Below, piece after piece: positions 21,743-29,391 of a DNA stretch of 31,128 bases. Source of the DNA: JBGPBY01 sp041481485 (GTDB lineage: Bacteria; Acidobacteriota; Terriglobia; 20CM-2-55-15). The stretch lies in contig JBGPBY010000014.1 of assembly GCA_041481485.1 (NCBI GenBank), forward strand, positions 1 through 31,128. The letters run 5' to 3'. The first letter of the stretch is position 1; every line of letters starts with the position of its first letter. Below the pieces are notes generated by a model. The model was given only the letters and a program-made list of their open reading frames with translations. It ran no database searches and was not told where the DNA came from. The position numbers and the translations under genes were made by a program.

Positions 21743-21791
21743 TGGCCCCCTCTGCCCCCGAATTCAACTGCGACCGGGGTAGCGGGGGCCA
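21743..21791 (+). terminator. Hairpin between rpsB and tsf, weak terminator or attenuator
   Basis: TGGCCCCC (21743-21750) pairs with GGGGGCCA (21784-21791), with an inner CCCCG/CGGGG stem. Only TTTCT follows, so termination would be partial. A hairpin at this junction could set the S2 to EF-Ts ratio. Confidence 0.5.
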
Positions 21792-21818
21792 TTTCTATGT
21801 AACGGAGCAGGAAGAGTT

Positions 21819-22466
21819 ATGGATATTAAGCCACAGATGGTGAAGGAACTTCGCGAGAAGACCGGCGCCGGAATGATGGACTGCAAAAACGCCCTGGTCG
21901 AAACAAAGGGAGAATTGGAAGCTGCCATTGATTTCCTTCGCAAGAAGGGACTGGCCTCCGCACAGAAAAAGGCAGCGCGCGTCGCCGCGGAAGGAATGAT
22001 CGGGCATTACATCCACATGGGCGAAAAGCTTGGCGTTCTCGTCGAAGTCAATTGCGAAACGGATTTCGCGGCGCGCAGCGAGGACTTCCGAGCTCTGGTC
22101 AAAGACATTGCCATGCACATTGCCGCAATGAATCCCTCCTATGTGCGCCGGGAAGAAGTGCCCGCCGACGTACTCGAACGCGAGAAGGAAATTGCACGCG
22201 GCCAGGTTCCTCCGGGAAAGCCACCGCAAATAGTCGACAAGATTGTCGAAGGCAAGCTCACCAATTACTATCAGGCGGCATGTCTTTATGATCAGTCGTT
22301 CGTGAAAGACGACAAGCAAACCGTCGAACAGGCCATCAATTCACTGATCGCGAAAATCGGAGAGAACGTCCGTGTGCGGCGGTTCGACCGGTTCATGACC
22401 GGTGAAGGGCTCGAAAAACGATCCACGGACCTTGCCGCGGATGTCCGCGAAGCTCTGGGCGAATAA
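21819..22466 (+). CDS. tsf: Translation elongation factor Ts
   Basis: EF-Ts exchanges GDP for GTP on EF-Tu. The protein shows KELREKTGAGMMDCKNAL (8-25), the RKKGLASAQKKAARVAAEG linker, VEVNCETDFAARSEDF and a C-terminal helix. At 215 residues it is a short form with a single core subdomain, like the Thermus type, and lacks the longer second half of the E. coli protein. An AGGAAG site precedes the ATG. It lies between rpsB and pyrH in the common order. Confidence 0.97.
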   Translation: MDIKPQMVKELREKTGAGMMDCKNALVETKGELEAAIDFLRKKGLASAQKKAARVAAEGMIGHYIHMGEKLGVLVEVNCETDFAARSEDFRALVKDIAMHIAAMNPSYVRREEVPADVLEREKEIARGQVPPGKPPQIVDKIVEGKLTNYYQAACLYDQSFVKDDKQTVEQAINSLIAKIGENVRVRRFDRFMTGEGLEKRSTDLAADVREALGE

Positions 22467-22486
22467 CCTCGAAAAAAGGACAAAAC

Positions 22487-23209
22487 GTGGATTCACAGGA
22501 AACTCCCAAATACCGGCGGGTTCTGCTCAAGCTCAGCGGCGAAGCCCTGATGGGAGATCAGGGCTTCGGTATCGAACCTCAAATGGTGCAGCGCATCGCG
22601 AGCGAGATTCGCGAAATTCACAGACTCGGCGTGGAAATCGCTGTCGTAATTGGCGGCGGCAACATTTTTCGTGGACTCGCGGCCAGCGCCCAGGGCTTCG
22701 ATCGCGTTTCTGCCGATCACATGGGCATGCTGGCGACGGTGGTGAATGCGCTCGCCCTTCAGGATGCGCTCGAAAAACTCGACGTCCATACGCGCGTCCA
22801 GTCCGCCATCGAGATGCGGCAGGTTGCCGAAATGTTTATCCGGCGCCGCGCGATCCGTCATCTGGAAAAAAAACGGGTTGTGATTTTCGCTGCTGGAACG
22901 GGCAATCCATATTTCTCGACCGATACCACAGCCGCGCTGCGCGCCATGGAAATCAAAGCCGAGGTTATTCTCAAAGCCACGAAGGTGGATGGCATTTACA
23001 GCGCAGATCCGGTCAAAGTAAAGGATGCGAAGTTTTTTCCGGAAATTACCTATCTCGATGTCCTGACACAGGGACTTGAAGTAATGGATACTACGGCAAT
23101 TTCACTGTGCAAGGATAACAAGGTTCCTATCATCGTGTTCAATATGAAGACTCGCGGCAACATCAAGCGCGTCATTATGGGTGAGAAGATCGGTTCACTG
23201 GTGTTCTGA
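22487..23209 (+). CDS. pyrH: UMP kinase
   Basis: PyrH phosphorylates UMP to UDP in pyrimidine nucleotide synthesis. The 240-residue protein is a hexameric-type bacterial UMP kinase of the amino-acid kinase fold: RVLLKLSGEALMGDQGFGI (10-28), VIGGGNIFRG, SADHMGMLATVVNALAL, GTGNPYFSTDTTAALRA and KVDGIYSADP. The start is GTG 22487, with AAGGA 6 nt before it. It is 20 bp after tsf and 15 bp before frr, consistent with one transcript. Allosteric control by GTP and UTP is known for the family. Confidence 0.97.
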   Translation: MDSQETPKYRRVLLKLSGEALMGDQGFGIEPQMVQRIASEIREIHRLGVEIAVVIGGGNIFRGLAASAQGFDRVSADHMGMLATVVNALALQDALEKLDVHTRVQSAIEMRQVAEMFIRRRAIRHLEKKRVVIFAAGTGNPYFSTDTTAALRAMEIKAEVILKATKVDGIYSADPVKVKDAKFFPEITYLDVLTQGLEVMDTTAISLCKDNKVPIIVFNMKTRGNIKRVIMGEKIGSLVF

Positions 23210-23224
23210 CCAAGCGAGGCCAAC

Positions 23225-23785
23225 ATGACCGCAAAGGAAGAAATCATTCAAATTAAGCGCCGCATGGAAAAAGCGGTTGAAGATTTGAGAAAGGAACTCA
23301 GCACCATTCGCACGGGACGTGCGTCAATTTCCATTCTCGATAACATTACCGTCGACTACTACGGTACCCCGACTCCGATCAATCAGGTGGCGCAACTGGG
23401 AACCCCGGATGGAACGCTGATTACCGTGCAACCTTACGATGCCTCTTTGGTCGGGCCGGTCGAGAAGGCGATTCGAAGCTCGGATCTCGGATTGAATCCG
23501 TCGAATGACGGAAGAATGGTACGGATTCCAATTCCGCCGCTGACCGAAGACCGGCGCAAGACTTTGGCCAAGCATGTTCACAAGGTTCTCGAAGACCATC
23601 GAACCGCCGTCCGCAACATCCGCCGCGACGGAAACGAATTTCTGAAAAAGCAGTTTAAGGACAAGCTGATTTCTGAAGACGAAGAGAAAAAGTTTCTCGA
23701 CGAGATTCAAAAGCTGACAGATGATTTTGTGCACAAGCTTGAGGAAGTGGCGAAGAATAAAGAACAGGAAATCCTGAAAGTTTGA
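23225..23785 (+). CDS. frr: Ribosome recycling factor
   Basis: RRF works with EF-G to split post-termination ribosomes. The 186-residue protein matches the family along its length: RRMEKAVEDLRKELSTIRTGRAS (11-33), ILDNITVDYYGTPTPINQVAQL, IPIPPLTEDRRKTLAKHVHK, then the long C-terminal helix with IRRDGNEFLKKQFKDKLISEDEEKKF. It is the final gene of rpsB-tsf-pyrH-frr and is followed by a family B repeat that may end the transcript. Confidence 0.98.
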   Translation: MTAKEEIIQIKRRMEKAVEDLRKELSTIRTGRASISILDNITVDYYGTPTPINQVAQLGTPDGTLITVQPYDASLVGPVEKAIRSSDLGLNPSNDGRMVRIPIPPLTEDRRKTLAKHVHKVLEDHRTAVRNIRRDGNEFLKKQFKDKLISEDEEKKFLDEIQKLTDDFVHKLEEVAKNKEQEILKV

Positions 23786-23818
23786 GGCCTGTTCCCCTGT
23801 AGGCGCGGGCTATGGTGT

Positions 23819-23937
23819 GAATGAATGCGATACCCCAATGTAGGGGCGGTCTATGACCGCCCGCAATTTGGAGGATTGCATTCCTCGTAATTGTGGGCGG
23901 TCATAGACCGCCCCTACAGTGGGGAATGCGTTCATTC
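23819..23937. repeat. REP pair, family B copy 2
   Basis: Two facing hairpins of the GGGCGGTC-TAT-GACCGCCC type, as in copy 1, with a longer imperfect outer pairing GAATGAATGCG / CGCATTCATTC-like sequence. Just before it, CTGTAGGCGCGGGCTATGG (23794-23812) is a degenerate half resembling the outer arm of the composite element at 28211. It lies between frr and rlmN, both on the plus strand. Confidence 0.85.
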
Positions 23938-23952
23938 CGAGCTTCATAGACC

Positions 23953-24924
23953 ATGACGAATTTTTTCGAGCATTCACGAGCCGAAGTGATCCAATTCGTC
24001 AACTCTCCTTTGTTAGCAAAACAGCTCTTTCAATCCGTATACCAGGACAGAACATTTCCCGAATCCGACATTTTCACCTTCGACCTTCCCGAGATTGTGG
24101 AATCTTTCAAATCCGAGGACGCCACGGAGCGATTTCTCCTGCGTCTCACGGACGGCGAAATGATCGAGTCCGTCATTATTCCGACCGAGGGACGCCTGAC
24201 GTTTTGCATCTCGTCGCAAGTGGGCTGTGCACTCGGCTGCACGTTTTGTCTCACGGGCCTGTTGGGTCTCAAGCGCAATTTGACCACGGGCGAAATCGTT
24301 TCACAGGTCGTGCTGCTCGCAGCCCAAAGGACAAACACCAATCGTTTCAGCGTTGTCTTCATGGGCATGGGCGAGCCCCTGCAGAACTACGACAATGTGC
24401 TGAAGGCCATCACGATTCTGAATGATGACCATGGATTCAACCTTTCACTTCATCGGATCACGCTGTCTACTGCCGGACTTGTCCCCGCACTCGAGCGGCT
24501 CGCCCTCGAGCCCCTGTTTCCGAATCTCTCGATTTCGCTGACCGGTGCGACAAATTCAAAACGCGATCAATTAATGCCGATCAATCGCAGGCATCCGATC
24601 GAAAGCGTCCTTGCGGTTGTGCGGGCATTGCCCCCACAACGCCAGAAGCGCGTGATGCTGGAATACGTCATGATCGAAGGAATCACCGACTCGCTTGATG
24701 ACGCACAGCATCTGCTGGATTTGCTCGGCGGCTTACGCGTTAAGGTGAATCTCATCCCTCTCAATCCCGCTCCCGAACTGATGTTTTCGAGATCCGATGA
24801 CGGCACCGTCCTCCGCTTCCATGATTTCCTTCTGGAGCGCGGGCTCGCCACATTCGTCCGCAGGAGCCGCGGCAGCGACGTCTCCGGCGCGTGTGGCCAG
24901 CTCATGAAGAGAGTTTCCGGTTAG
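23953..24924 (+). CDS. rlmN: 23S rRNA (adenine-2503-C2)-methyltransferase, RlmN-type radical SAM enzyme
   Basis: RlmN methylates A2503 of 23S rRNA, and A37 of some tRNAs, by a two-cysteine radical mechanism. The 323-residue protein has the cluster motif C92-x3-C96-x2-C99 within ISSQVGCALGCTFC, then FMGMGEPLQNYDNV (SAM binding) and SLTGATNSKRDQLMPINRRHP. C314 in the C-terminal GACGQL is the expected methyl-carrying cysteine. It is shorter at the N-terminus than many homologues (often 340-390 residues), keeping only a small helical accessory part. Cfr is less likely because the gene lies among housekeeping genes without resistance context, though the two families are close. Confidence 0.93.
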   Translation: MTNFFEHSRAEVIQFVNSPLLAKQLFQSVYQDRTFPESDIFTFDLPEIVESFKSEDATERFLLRLTDGEMIESVIIPTEGRLTFCISSQVGCALGCTFCLTGLLGLKRNLTTGEIVSQVVLLAAQRTNTNRFSVVFMGMGEPLQNYDNVLKAITILNDDHGFNLSLHRITLSTAGLVPALERLALEPLFPNLSISLTGATNSKRDQLMPINRRHPIESVLAVVRALPPQRQKRVMLEYVMIEGITDSLDDAQHLLDLLGGLRVKVNLIPLNPAPELMFSRSDDGTVLRFHDFLLERGLATFVRRSRGSDVSGACGQLMKRVSG

Positions 24925-25003
24925 CACGATCAAATAATTCCTTTCAAAAATTTGCAAAGTCGTGTAATTTGCCGCCTCGTTGTACGAGGGTGCGTTTCAT
25001 TTT

Positions 25004-27829
25004 ATGGTTGTATTGTTTAAAGTGAACCGCGAGCAAAGAACACGGATGTTTGCTTTTGCCGCGTCTTTTGCTTTTGTTTTTTTGTTTGGAATCTGCGGGC
25101 CGGCCCACGCTCAGACGTGGATGAATTCGGCGTGGCGGTATCGCAGCGAAGTCTCCATTTCAAATCCAAACGGTAATCCACTTGCGAATTTCCAGGTCAA
25201 GGTCACCCTGGACGCGTCGTTTGACTTTGCTCACGCGCAAAGTAACGGCGCGGATCTTCGAGTCACGTCGAGTGACGGTGTGACGCTGATTCCTTTCTGG
25301 ATTGCGGACTGGCGGGCCGGAAACACAGCGGCGATCTGGGTTCAGATTCCGACGATTCCAGAAGCCGGCGCCACTATCTGGCTATACTACGGCAATTCCG
25401 CGGCGGCGAGCGCTTCCAACGGACGGGCCACGTTCAGCTTCTTCGACGATTTCGAGGCCACGTCGGCGAATCCTGCCGGCTACTTTCCATTGAGCGCCCC
25501 ACAATTGGTATTTACTGCGAATGCTGCAGCACAAATTCCTGTGCCGCACACCATGAGCGTCGTTCAGGCGAATAGCGCCGGATTCACGTATGCCGCATAT
25601 GTGGGATCGCAGGGCTGTGGGGGAATCGGTATTGCGCGAAGCACGGACCTGTCCAACTGGCAGGAACCGGTCCGGCTGAACTCGCTTCCTGCAGACGCGC
25701 GCTGGCCGTCGGTGGTAGTGGTCAATGGCACGTACTACATGCTTTATGAAGCGAACTATTGTTCCACGAGTTCCATTGCACTGGCGACCAGCACCGACGG
25801 CATCAACTTCACAACGGTAAAAACAATCGTTCCTCCGGCGGCGGGGTTCCGAAATCAGAACCCAAATCTGTTCTTCAATCCGAACGACCAGAAATTTTAT
25901 ATCTATTGGTTTCGAGGCCAGCCGGGCCGCTCCGAAATTCGCGTACGCAGCGCATCGACGGTAGAAAACCTGTCCGATGGGGGTTCGGAAGTGCTTGTGC
26001 TTTCGTCTTCAGACACGTTGGCTGCACCGAACCTGCTGTACTTCAACGGCCTTTACTTTCTTTCCGCGGAGATCGTGGACTCCAATATTTTGTGGAACAC
26101 GCAGGTTTTCTACAGCACATCCCCAACCGGCGGTTTTCAACCGCTGGCCAACAGCCCGCTGTTGACTAGCGGAAACGCATGCATGTCTCAGCATGTTTTC
26201 GACAACGTCCTCCACATCTTCAATTGCACGGCTGCCGGAACGGTTTGGACCGTCACTCACCGAACTGCTCCTCTCAAAATTTCATATGGAGTGGATCCGG
26301 CTCGCTGGACGGCAATCGGAGGAGACTGGAAGCTGGTCTCGGACACCGAGGCGAGTGGCGCGCCAGGCCGAGTGCTGATGGGAGCCTTGTCGGCCAAACA
26401 GTATTTGATGTCTTCATTCAAGGGAACGGACTATGTTCTCGAAAGTAACGGACGCCAGATCGATGGGAGAGTCTGGGGAATCGGAGTACGAGCCAATAGT
26501 GCGAACAACTCATTTTACTCTGCCAACCTGTATGACGATTTGACTCCTTCAAATAACCTCGTCACTTACTTTCGACCGGCGGCGGGCGGAGTAAGGCTGG
26601 CTACAGCATCCGGTGGGCCGGTACAGCCCGGTGAATGGTACAACTTGTCCATCAGGGTTCATTCGAACGAAATCGACGTCTACAAAGATGACATCCTCCG
26701 CTCTCAGGCATTCGACGGGAATCTTCAGTCGGGAGCCGCAGTCCTCTATGGCGAAGCTGGTACGGTTGCAGAGTTCGACAATCTGTTCGTGAGACAGTAC
26801 GCGCCGGTGGATCCTGTGGCGAAAGTGGTTACCGGATTTCAATTTCCGAGTCCTCCGAGTCATTCCGGTGTGAACGTGGCAGCGGCCGCAAATGGCGCGA
26901 CGGCGAGAGCTTCGTCATACGTTGGTGAGGGATATGCTCCGTCCGGGGCAATCGACGGCGATCGCCGGGGCCTGGCATGGGGTAACGGGGGAGGCTGGAA
27001 TGACGGGAATGCAAATGTGTTCCCCGATTGGCTCGAGGTGGACTTCGCCAGTTCACAAACGATCAATGAGGTCGACGTGTTCACGCTTCAGGATAACTAC
27101 CAGGCTCCAATCGATCCGCAGCAGTCCACCACGTTCAGCAAATTCGGAATTACCGATTTCCAGGTGGAATACTGGGATGGATCGGTATGGACAGTTGTCC
27201 CGGGAGGTAACATTACCGGCAACAACCGTGTGTGGCAGCAAATTGCGTTTGCACCAATCACCACCTCGCGAATCCGCGCGCTGGTAACCGGGGCTTTGAA
27301 TTCCTGGAGCCGGATCACGGAGATCGAAGCCTACTCCGCCGTCAATGATGTTTCGAGTTCATTAAACGTGGCTTCGGCAGCCAATGGCGCTACGGTAACC
27401 GCATCATCGTTCTATAACGCGGCATATGCACCGGACGGCGCGATCGACGGTGACCGCAACGGCACGCACTGGGGCAATGGTGGAGGTTGGAACAATTCCA
27501 CCGTGAATCATTTTCCGGATTGGATCCAGATCAATTTTGCCGGCGCCAAATCGATCAGCGAAATCGATGTCTTCACGGTACAGGATAATTATGCGGTTCC
27601 CTCCGGTCCGACACCGTCAATGACCTTCAGCTTGTACGGAATTACCGATTTCCAGGTGCAATTCTGGGATGGATTCGCCTGGGTGAATGTTCCGAATGGA
27701 AGCATCAGCGCAAACAATCTTGTCTGGCGGAGAATCAATTTCCCGGCGCTGACCACGAGCAGCATTCGAATCATGGTCACTGGAGCGCTGAACGGTTACA
27801 GCCGTATCACGGAAGTGGAAGCGCACTAA
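25004..27829 (+). CDS. Large secreted multidomain protein: DUF2341, beta-propeller, LamG-like, two F5/8 type C domains
   Basis: The 941-residue protein has a signal peptide ending AHA near residue 36. About 47-142 is a DUF2341 domain (NPNGNPLANFQVKVTLDASF; IWLYYGNSAAA; FFDDFE). About 165-420 contains blades like those of GH43-type glycoside hydrolases or sialidases (ARSTDLSNWQEP; ATSTDGINFT). About 432-600 resembles a concanavalin/LamG fold. Residues 623-777 and 787-941 are two tandem, clearly homologous discoidin-like F5/8C domains sharing YAP-GAIDGDR, WGNGGGWN, DVFT-QDNY and SRITE-EA. It probably binds or processes extracellular polysaccharide. Catalytic residues cannot be assigned. ATG 25004 was preferred over 25046 because it supplies a basic n-region. 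No sorting motif is seen. Confidence 0.82.
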   Translation: MVVLFKVNREQRTRMFAFAASFAFVFLFGICGPAHAQTWMNSAWRYRSEVSISNPNGNPLANFQVKVTLDASFDFAHAQSNGADLRVTSSDGVTLIPFWIADWRAGNTAAIWVQIPTIPEAGATIWLYYGNSAAASASNGRATFSFFDDFEATSANPAGYFPLSAPQLVFTANAAAQIPVPHTMSVVQANSAGFTYAAYVGSQGCGGIGIARSTDLSNWQEPVRLNSLPADARWPSVVVVNGTYYMLYEANYCSTSSIALATSTDGINFTTVKTIVPPAAGFRNQNPNLFFNPNDQKFYIYWFRGQPGRSEIRVRSASTVENLSDGGSEVLVLSSSDTLAAPNLLYFNGLYFLSAEIVDSNILWNTQVFYSTSPTGGFQPLANSPLLTSGNACMSQHVFDNVLHIFNCTAAGTVWTVTHRTAPLKISYGVDPARWTAIGGDWKLVSDTEASGAPGRVLMGALSAKQYLMSSFKGTDYVLESNGRQIDGRVWGIGVRANSANNSFYSANLYDDLTPSNNLVTYFRPAAGGVRLATASGGPVQPGEWYNLSIRVHSNEIDVYKDDILRSQAFDGNLQSGAAVLYGEAGTVAEFDNLFVRQYAPVDPVAKVVTGFQFPSPPSHSGVNVAAAANGATARASSYVGEGYAPSGAIDGDRRGLAWGNGGGWNDGNANVFPDWLEVDFASSQTINEVDVFTLQDNYQAPIDPQQSTTFSKFGITDFQVEYWDGSVWTVVPGGNITGNNRVWQQIAFAPITTSRIRALVTGALNSWSRITEIEAYSAVNDVSSSLNVASAANGATVTASSFYNAAYAPDGAIDGDRNGTHWGNGGGWNNSTVNHFPDWIQINFAGAKSISEIDVFTVQDNYAVPSGPTPSMTFSLYGITDFQVQFWDGFAWVNVPNGSISANNLVWRRINFPALTTSSIRIMVTGALNGYSRITEVEAH

Positions 27830-27850
27830 TGAACCAGCCTCCGCTGTGAT

Positions 27851-28120
27851 TCAACGAATGTCGAAGGAGGAAAATCGGGCCGGCTCCAGCGGCTGTTCCA
27901 TCACCTCACGGACTTCAGAGAACTGCGGACCGCGTTCCAGTTCCGCACGAAAGGATTGGAGTACTACGGCACTGGCCTCTGCGTGAACTTCGACGTCACC
28001 ATCCGGCAGATTCCGGACCCAGCCATGAACGCCCAGACGTAATGCAGTCCGCTTCGTGAAGTAACGATACCCCACCCCCTGCACGTGTCCGCGGATACGA
28101 TAGAGACGAGCTAATTCCAT
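27851..28120 (-). CDS. acyP: Acylphosphatase
   Basis: Acylphosphatase hydrolyses carboxyl-phosphate bonds such as in acetyl or carbamoyl phosphate. The 89-residue protein has the family size and the catalytic loop GHVQGVGYRYF with Arg19, then GVHGWVRNLPDGDVEVHAEA with the catalytic Asn37. I use ATG 28120, which gives MELARLYRIRG; a GTG at 28126 adds two residues and lies 5 nt after TAAAAT, so a leaderless GTG start is also possible. It converges with the large secreted protein gene, 21 bp between stops, and has no operon partners. Confidence 0.93.
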   Translation of the reverse strand: MELARLYRIRGHVQGVGYRYFTKRTALRLGVHGWVRNLPDGDVEVHAEASAVVLQSFRAELERGPQFSEVREVMEQPLEPARFSSFDIR

Positions 28121-28334
28121 AGACACTCGCGATTTTATAGTTTGTGCAAGCCCGACGTCGCCCTTCCCATTACCGTTGCCGCAATCCGAAATTCTATCCT
28201 GTAGGTATTACTGTAGGCGCGGTCATCGAAGGTGTGAAGGAATCACATGGCAAGGGGAAAGTCCCCTCCTCAGCTGAGGAGGTAATGGTGCATTTTGTGT
28301 TGCCGGGGTTTGAGCGCCGCCAATGTCCATGCTA

Positions 28335-28340
28335 TAAGAT
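28335..28340 (+). promoter_or_regulatory. Putative leaderless -10 box inside the insertion
   Basis: TAAGAT (within TATAAGAT, 28333-28340), 6-nt spacer CCGGCG, then ATG 28347. This is the geometry seen at the chromosomal leaderless candidates, within the mobile element. Confidence 0.4.
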
Positions 28341-28346
28341 CCGGCG

Positions 28347-28547
28347 ATGAGGGAATGGATCAGTCGTAACTCCGGGAAGGCGCTTTGGATAACTTCCATT
28401 TCCCTCTTGGCGCTCCAAATGTATCTAATTGCATATCGCCATATTGCGCCCTTAATGGAAAAGGGCTTGTTTTGCATTTCGATTGTCGTTTTTGTCCTGC
28501 TTTGGAGGCGAGTCCGAAGCAATATCATGAATCGAAGACTGAGATAA
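28347..28547 (+). CDS. Small putative membrane protein inside the insertion
   Basis: This 66-residue frame would encode a protein with two hydrophobic helices (about 13-30 and 39-54) joined by a short loop, and a strongly basic C-terminus (RRVRSNIMNRRLR). It is unlike any family I know. It lies wholly inside the transposon-like insertion, between its terminal repeats. A TATAAG/TAAGAT box stands just before the ATG. It could be a real passenger gene or a chance open frame; the amphipathic, positive-inside layout favours a real membrane protein, but the length leaves much doubt. Confidence 0.4.
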   Translation: MREWISRNSGKALWITSISLLALQMYLIAYRHIAPLMEKGLFCISIVVFVLLWRRVRSNIMNRRLR

Positions 28548-28860
28548 TTGTCTGCCCGGTGAGCATCGGGAAATGTCGATTCTGATGGAGCAAGACTCTA
28601 GTGCACCATTACCAGCTGAGGAGGGGTGGCCGCGACATCAAGAAAAAGTGCGAAGCAACCTTTTTGGAGCGGCCGGGGTGGTGTTGGTCTAGAGAATTTG
28701 ATTGAATTTGATCAACACCACCCCGTCTGCGCGAATTTTGGGGGCTTCGCTGCATTTTGTTTGATCGCGCATCCACCCCTCCTCAGCTGAGGAGGGGACT
28801 TTCCCTTGCCCTGTGTGATTCCTTCACACCGTCTATGACCGCGCCCACAGGAAACACCGG

Positions 28861-29229
28861 CTATTCATATCCCGAACCCGCGAGATCATCGTCATCGAAG
28901 CCGAAAAAGTGCGCGATTTCATGCATGACGGTAATTCTTACCTGTTCTTTGATCTCGTCCTGCGAGGTACATTCGTCTTCAATGGGTCCCTGAAAAATCA
29001 GAATACGATCCGGATAGAGGGGACTTTCGAAGTGTCCGCGCTCGGTAAGAGGAATGCCTTCGTAGAGGCCAAACAGCGTTTCATCGTCAGGAACCTCCAT
29101 GCGGTCGAGGAGTTCATCGGATGGGTAGTCCTCGACAATCACAGCGACATTAGTCAGTTTGTCCCTGAAAAACTGAGGAAGTTCCTTTAGCGCGTCGTGA
29201 ACCAGCCGTTCGAATGCACTCCGTTCCAT
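28861..29229 (-). CDS. Zincin-type metallopeptidase family protein
   Basis: The 122-residue protein belongs to a small zincin-like family of possible neutral zinc metallopeptidases. It carries HEIAHFFGFDDDDL near the C-terminus, matching HExxHxxGxxD, with a preceding ITVM strand. Other family-like parts are LPQFFRDKLTNVAVIVEDYP and LFGLYEGIPLTERG. I see no signal peptide, so it should be cytoplasmic; its natural substrate is unknown. ATG 29229 was chosen because GGAG lies 5 nt before it; a GTG at 29241 lacks this. Family B copy 3 lies just upstream and family D just downstream. Confidence 0.9.
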   Translation of the reverse strand: MERSAFERLVHDALKELPQFFRDKLTNVAVIVEDYPSDELLDRMEVPDDETLFGLYEGIPLTERGHFESPLYPDRILIFQGPIEDECTSQDEIKEQVRITVMHEIAHFFGFDDDDLAGSGYE

Positions 29230-29248
29230 GTATGCTCCCACTAATGCG

Positions 29249-29344
29249 ATTCCGACTGTAGGGGCGGTCTATGACCGCCCACAATTGAGAGGCCTGCATT
29301 CCTCCGAATTGCGGGCGGTCATAGACCGCCCCTACAGTCGGAAT
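29249..29344. repeat. REP pair, family B copy 3
   Basis: It has the same facing hairpins as copies 1 and 2 (GGGGCGGTCTATGACCGCCC and its reverse complement), but the outer pairing is ATTCCGACTG / CAGTCGGAAT instead of CCCAAT / ATTGGG. The spacer again holds a GAGG...TGCATTCCTC inner pairing. It lies between the tsaD stop and the metallopeptidase start, both minus strand. Confidence 0.85.
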
Positions 29345-29391
29345 CGGACAACAGATCATTTGACAGCTCACATTGGAAGACTTGCTTTGCT

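Larger units (their letters stand above)
28281..28613. mobile_element. 333-bp non-autonomous insertion with terminal inverted repeats and 9-bp target duplication
   Basis: The ends are perfect 12-bp inverted repeats, GGTAATGGTGCA (28281-28292) and TGCACCATTACC (28602-28613). AGCTGAGGA flanks both sides directly (28272-28280 and 28614-28622). The duplicated target is the centre of a palindrome that occurs uninterrupted at 28776-28800, so the pre-insertion sequence can be rebuilt exactly. No transposase fits inside, so it resembles a MITE moved in trans, or a decayed IS remnant. It contains the 66-codon frame at 28347-28547. I cannot assign the family; a 9-bp duplication is compatible with several IS families. 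Confidence 0.8.
28211..28850. repeat. Composite inverted repeat, family D, interrupted by an insertion
   Basis: The outer arms (28211-28280 and 28772-28850) are reverse complements: CTGTAGGCGCGGTCAT, GGTGTGAAGGAATCACA, CAAGGG-AAAGTCCCCTCC, then TCAGCTGAGGA. An inner pair (about 28614-28697 and 28721-28795) shares AGCTGAGGAGGGGTGG, a GTGCGAAGCA-type block and GGGGTGGTGTTG around an AT-rich centre. Removing the insertion at 28281-28613 with one target copy restores an unbroken element of about 300 bp. It fills most of the 740-bp space between acylphosphatase and the metallopeptidase; apart from the small frame at 28347 I see no gene. Confidence 0.8.

Noticed and set aside
23953..24924. Cfr-type antibiotic resistance methyltransferase instead of RlmN
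   Set aside because: Housekeeping neighbourhood and normal RlmN motifs; no mobile or resistance context. Only a phylogeny could exclude it fully.
13724..29344. Repeats considered as a CRISPR array
   Set aside because: The copies are palindromic pairs scattered kilobases apart, with no regular spacers and no cas genes.
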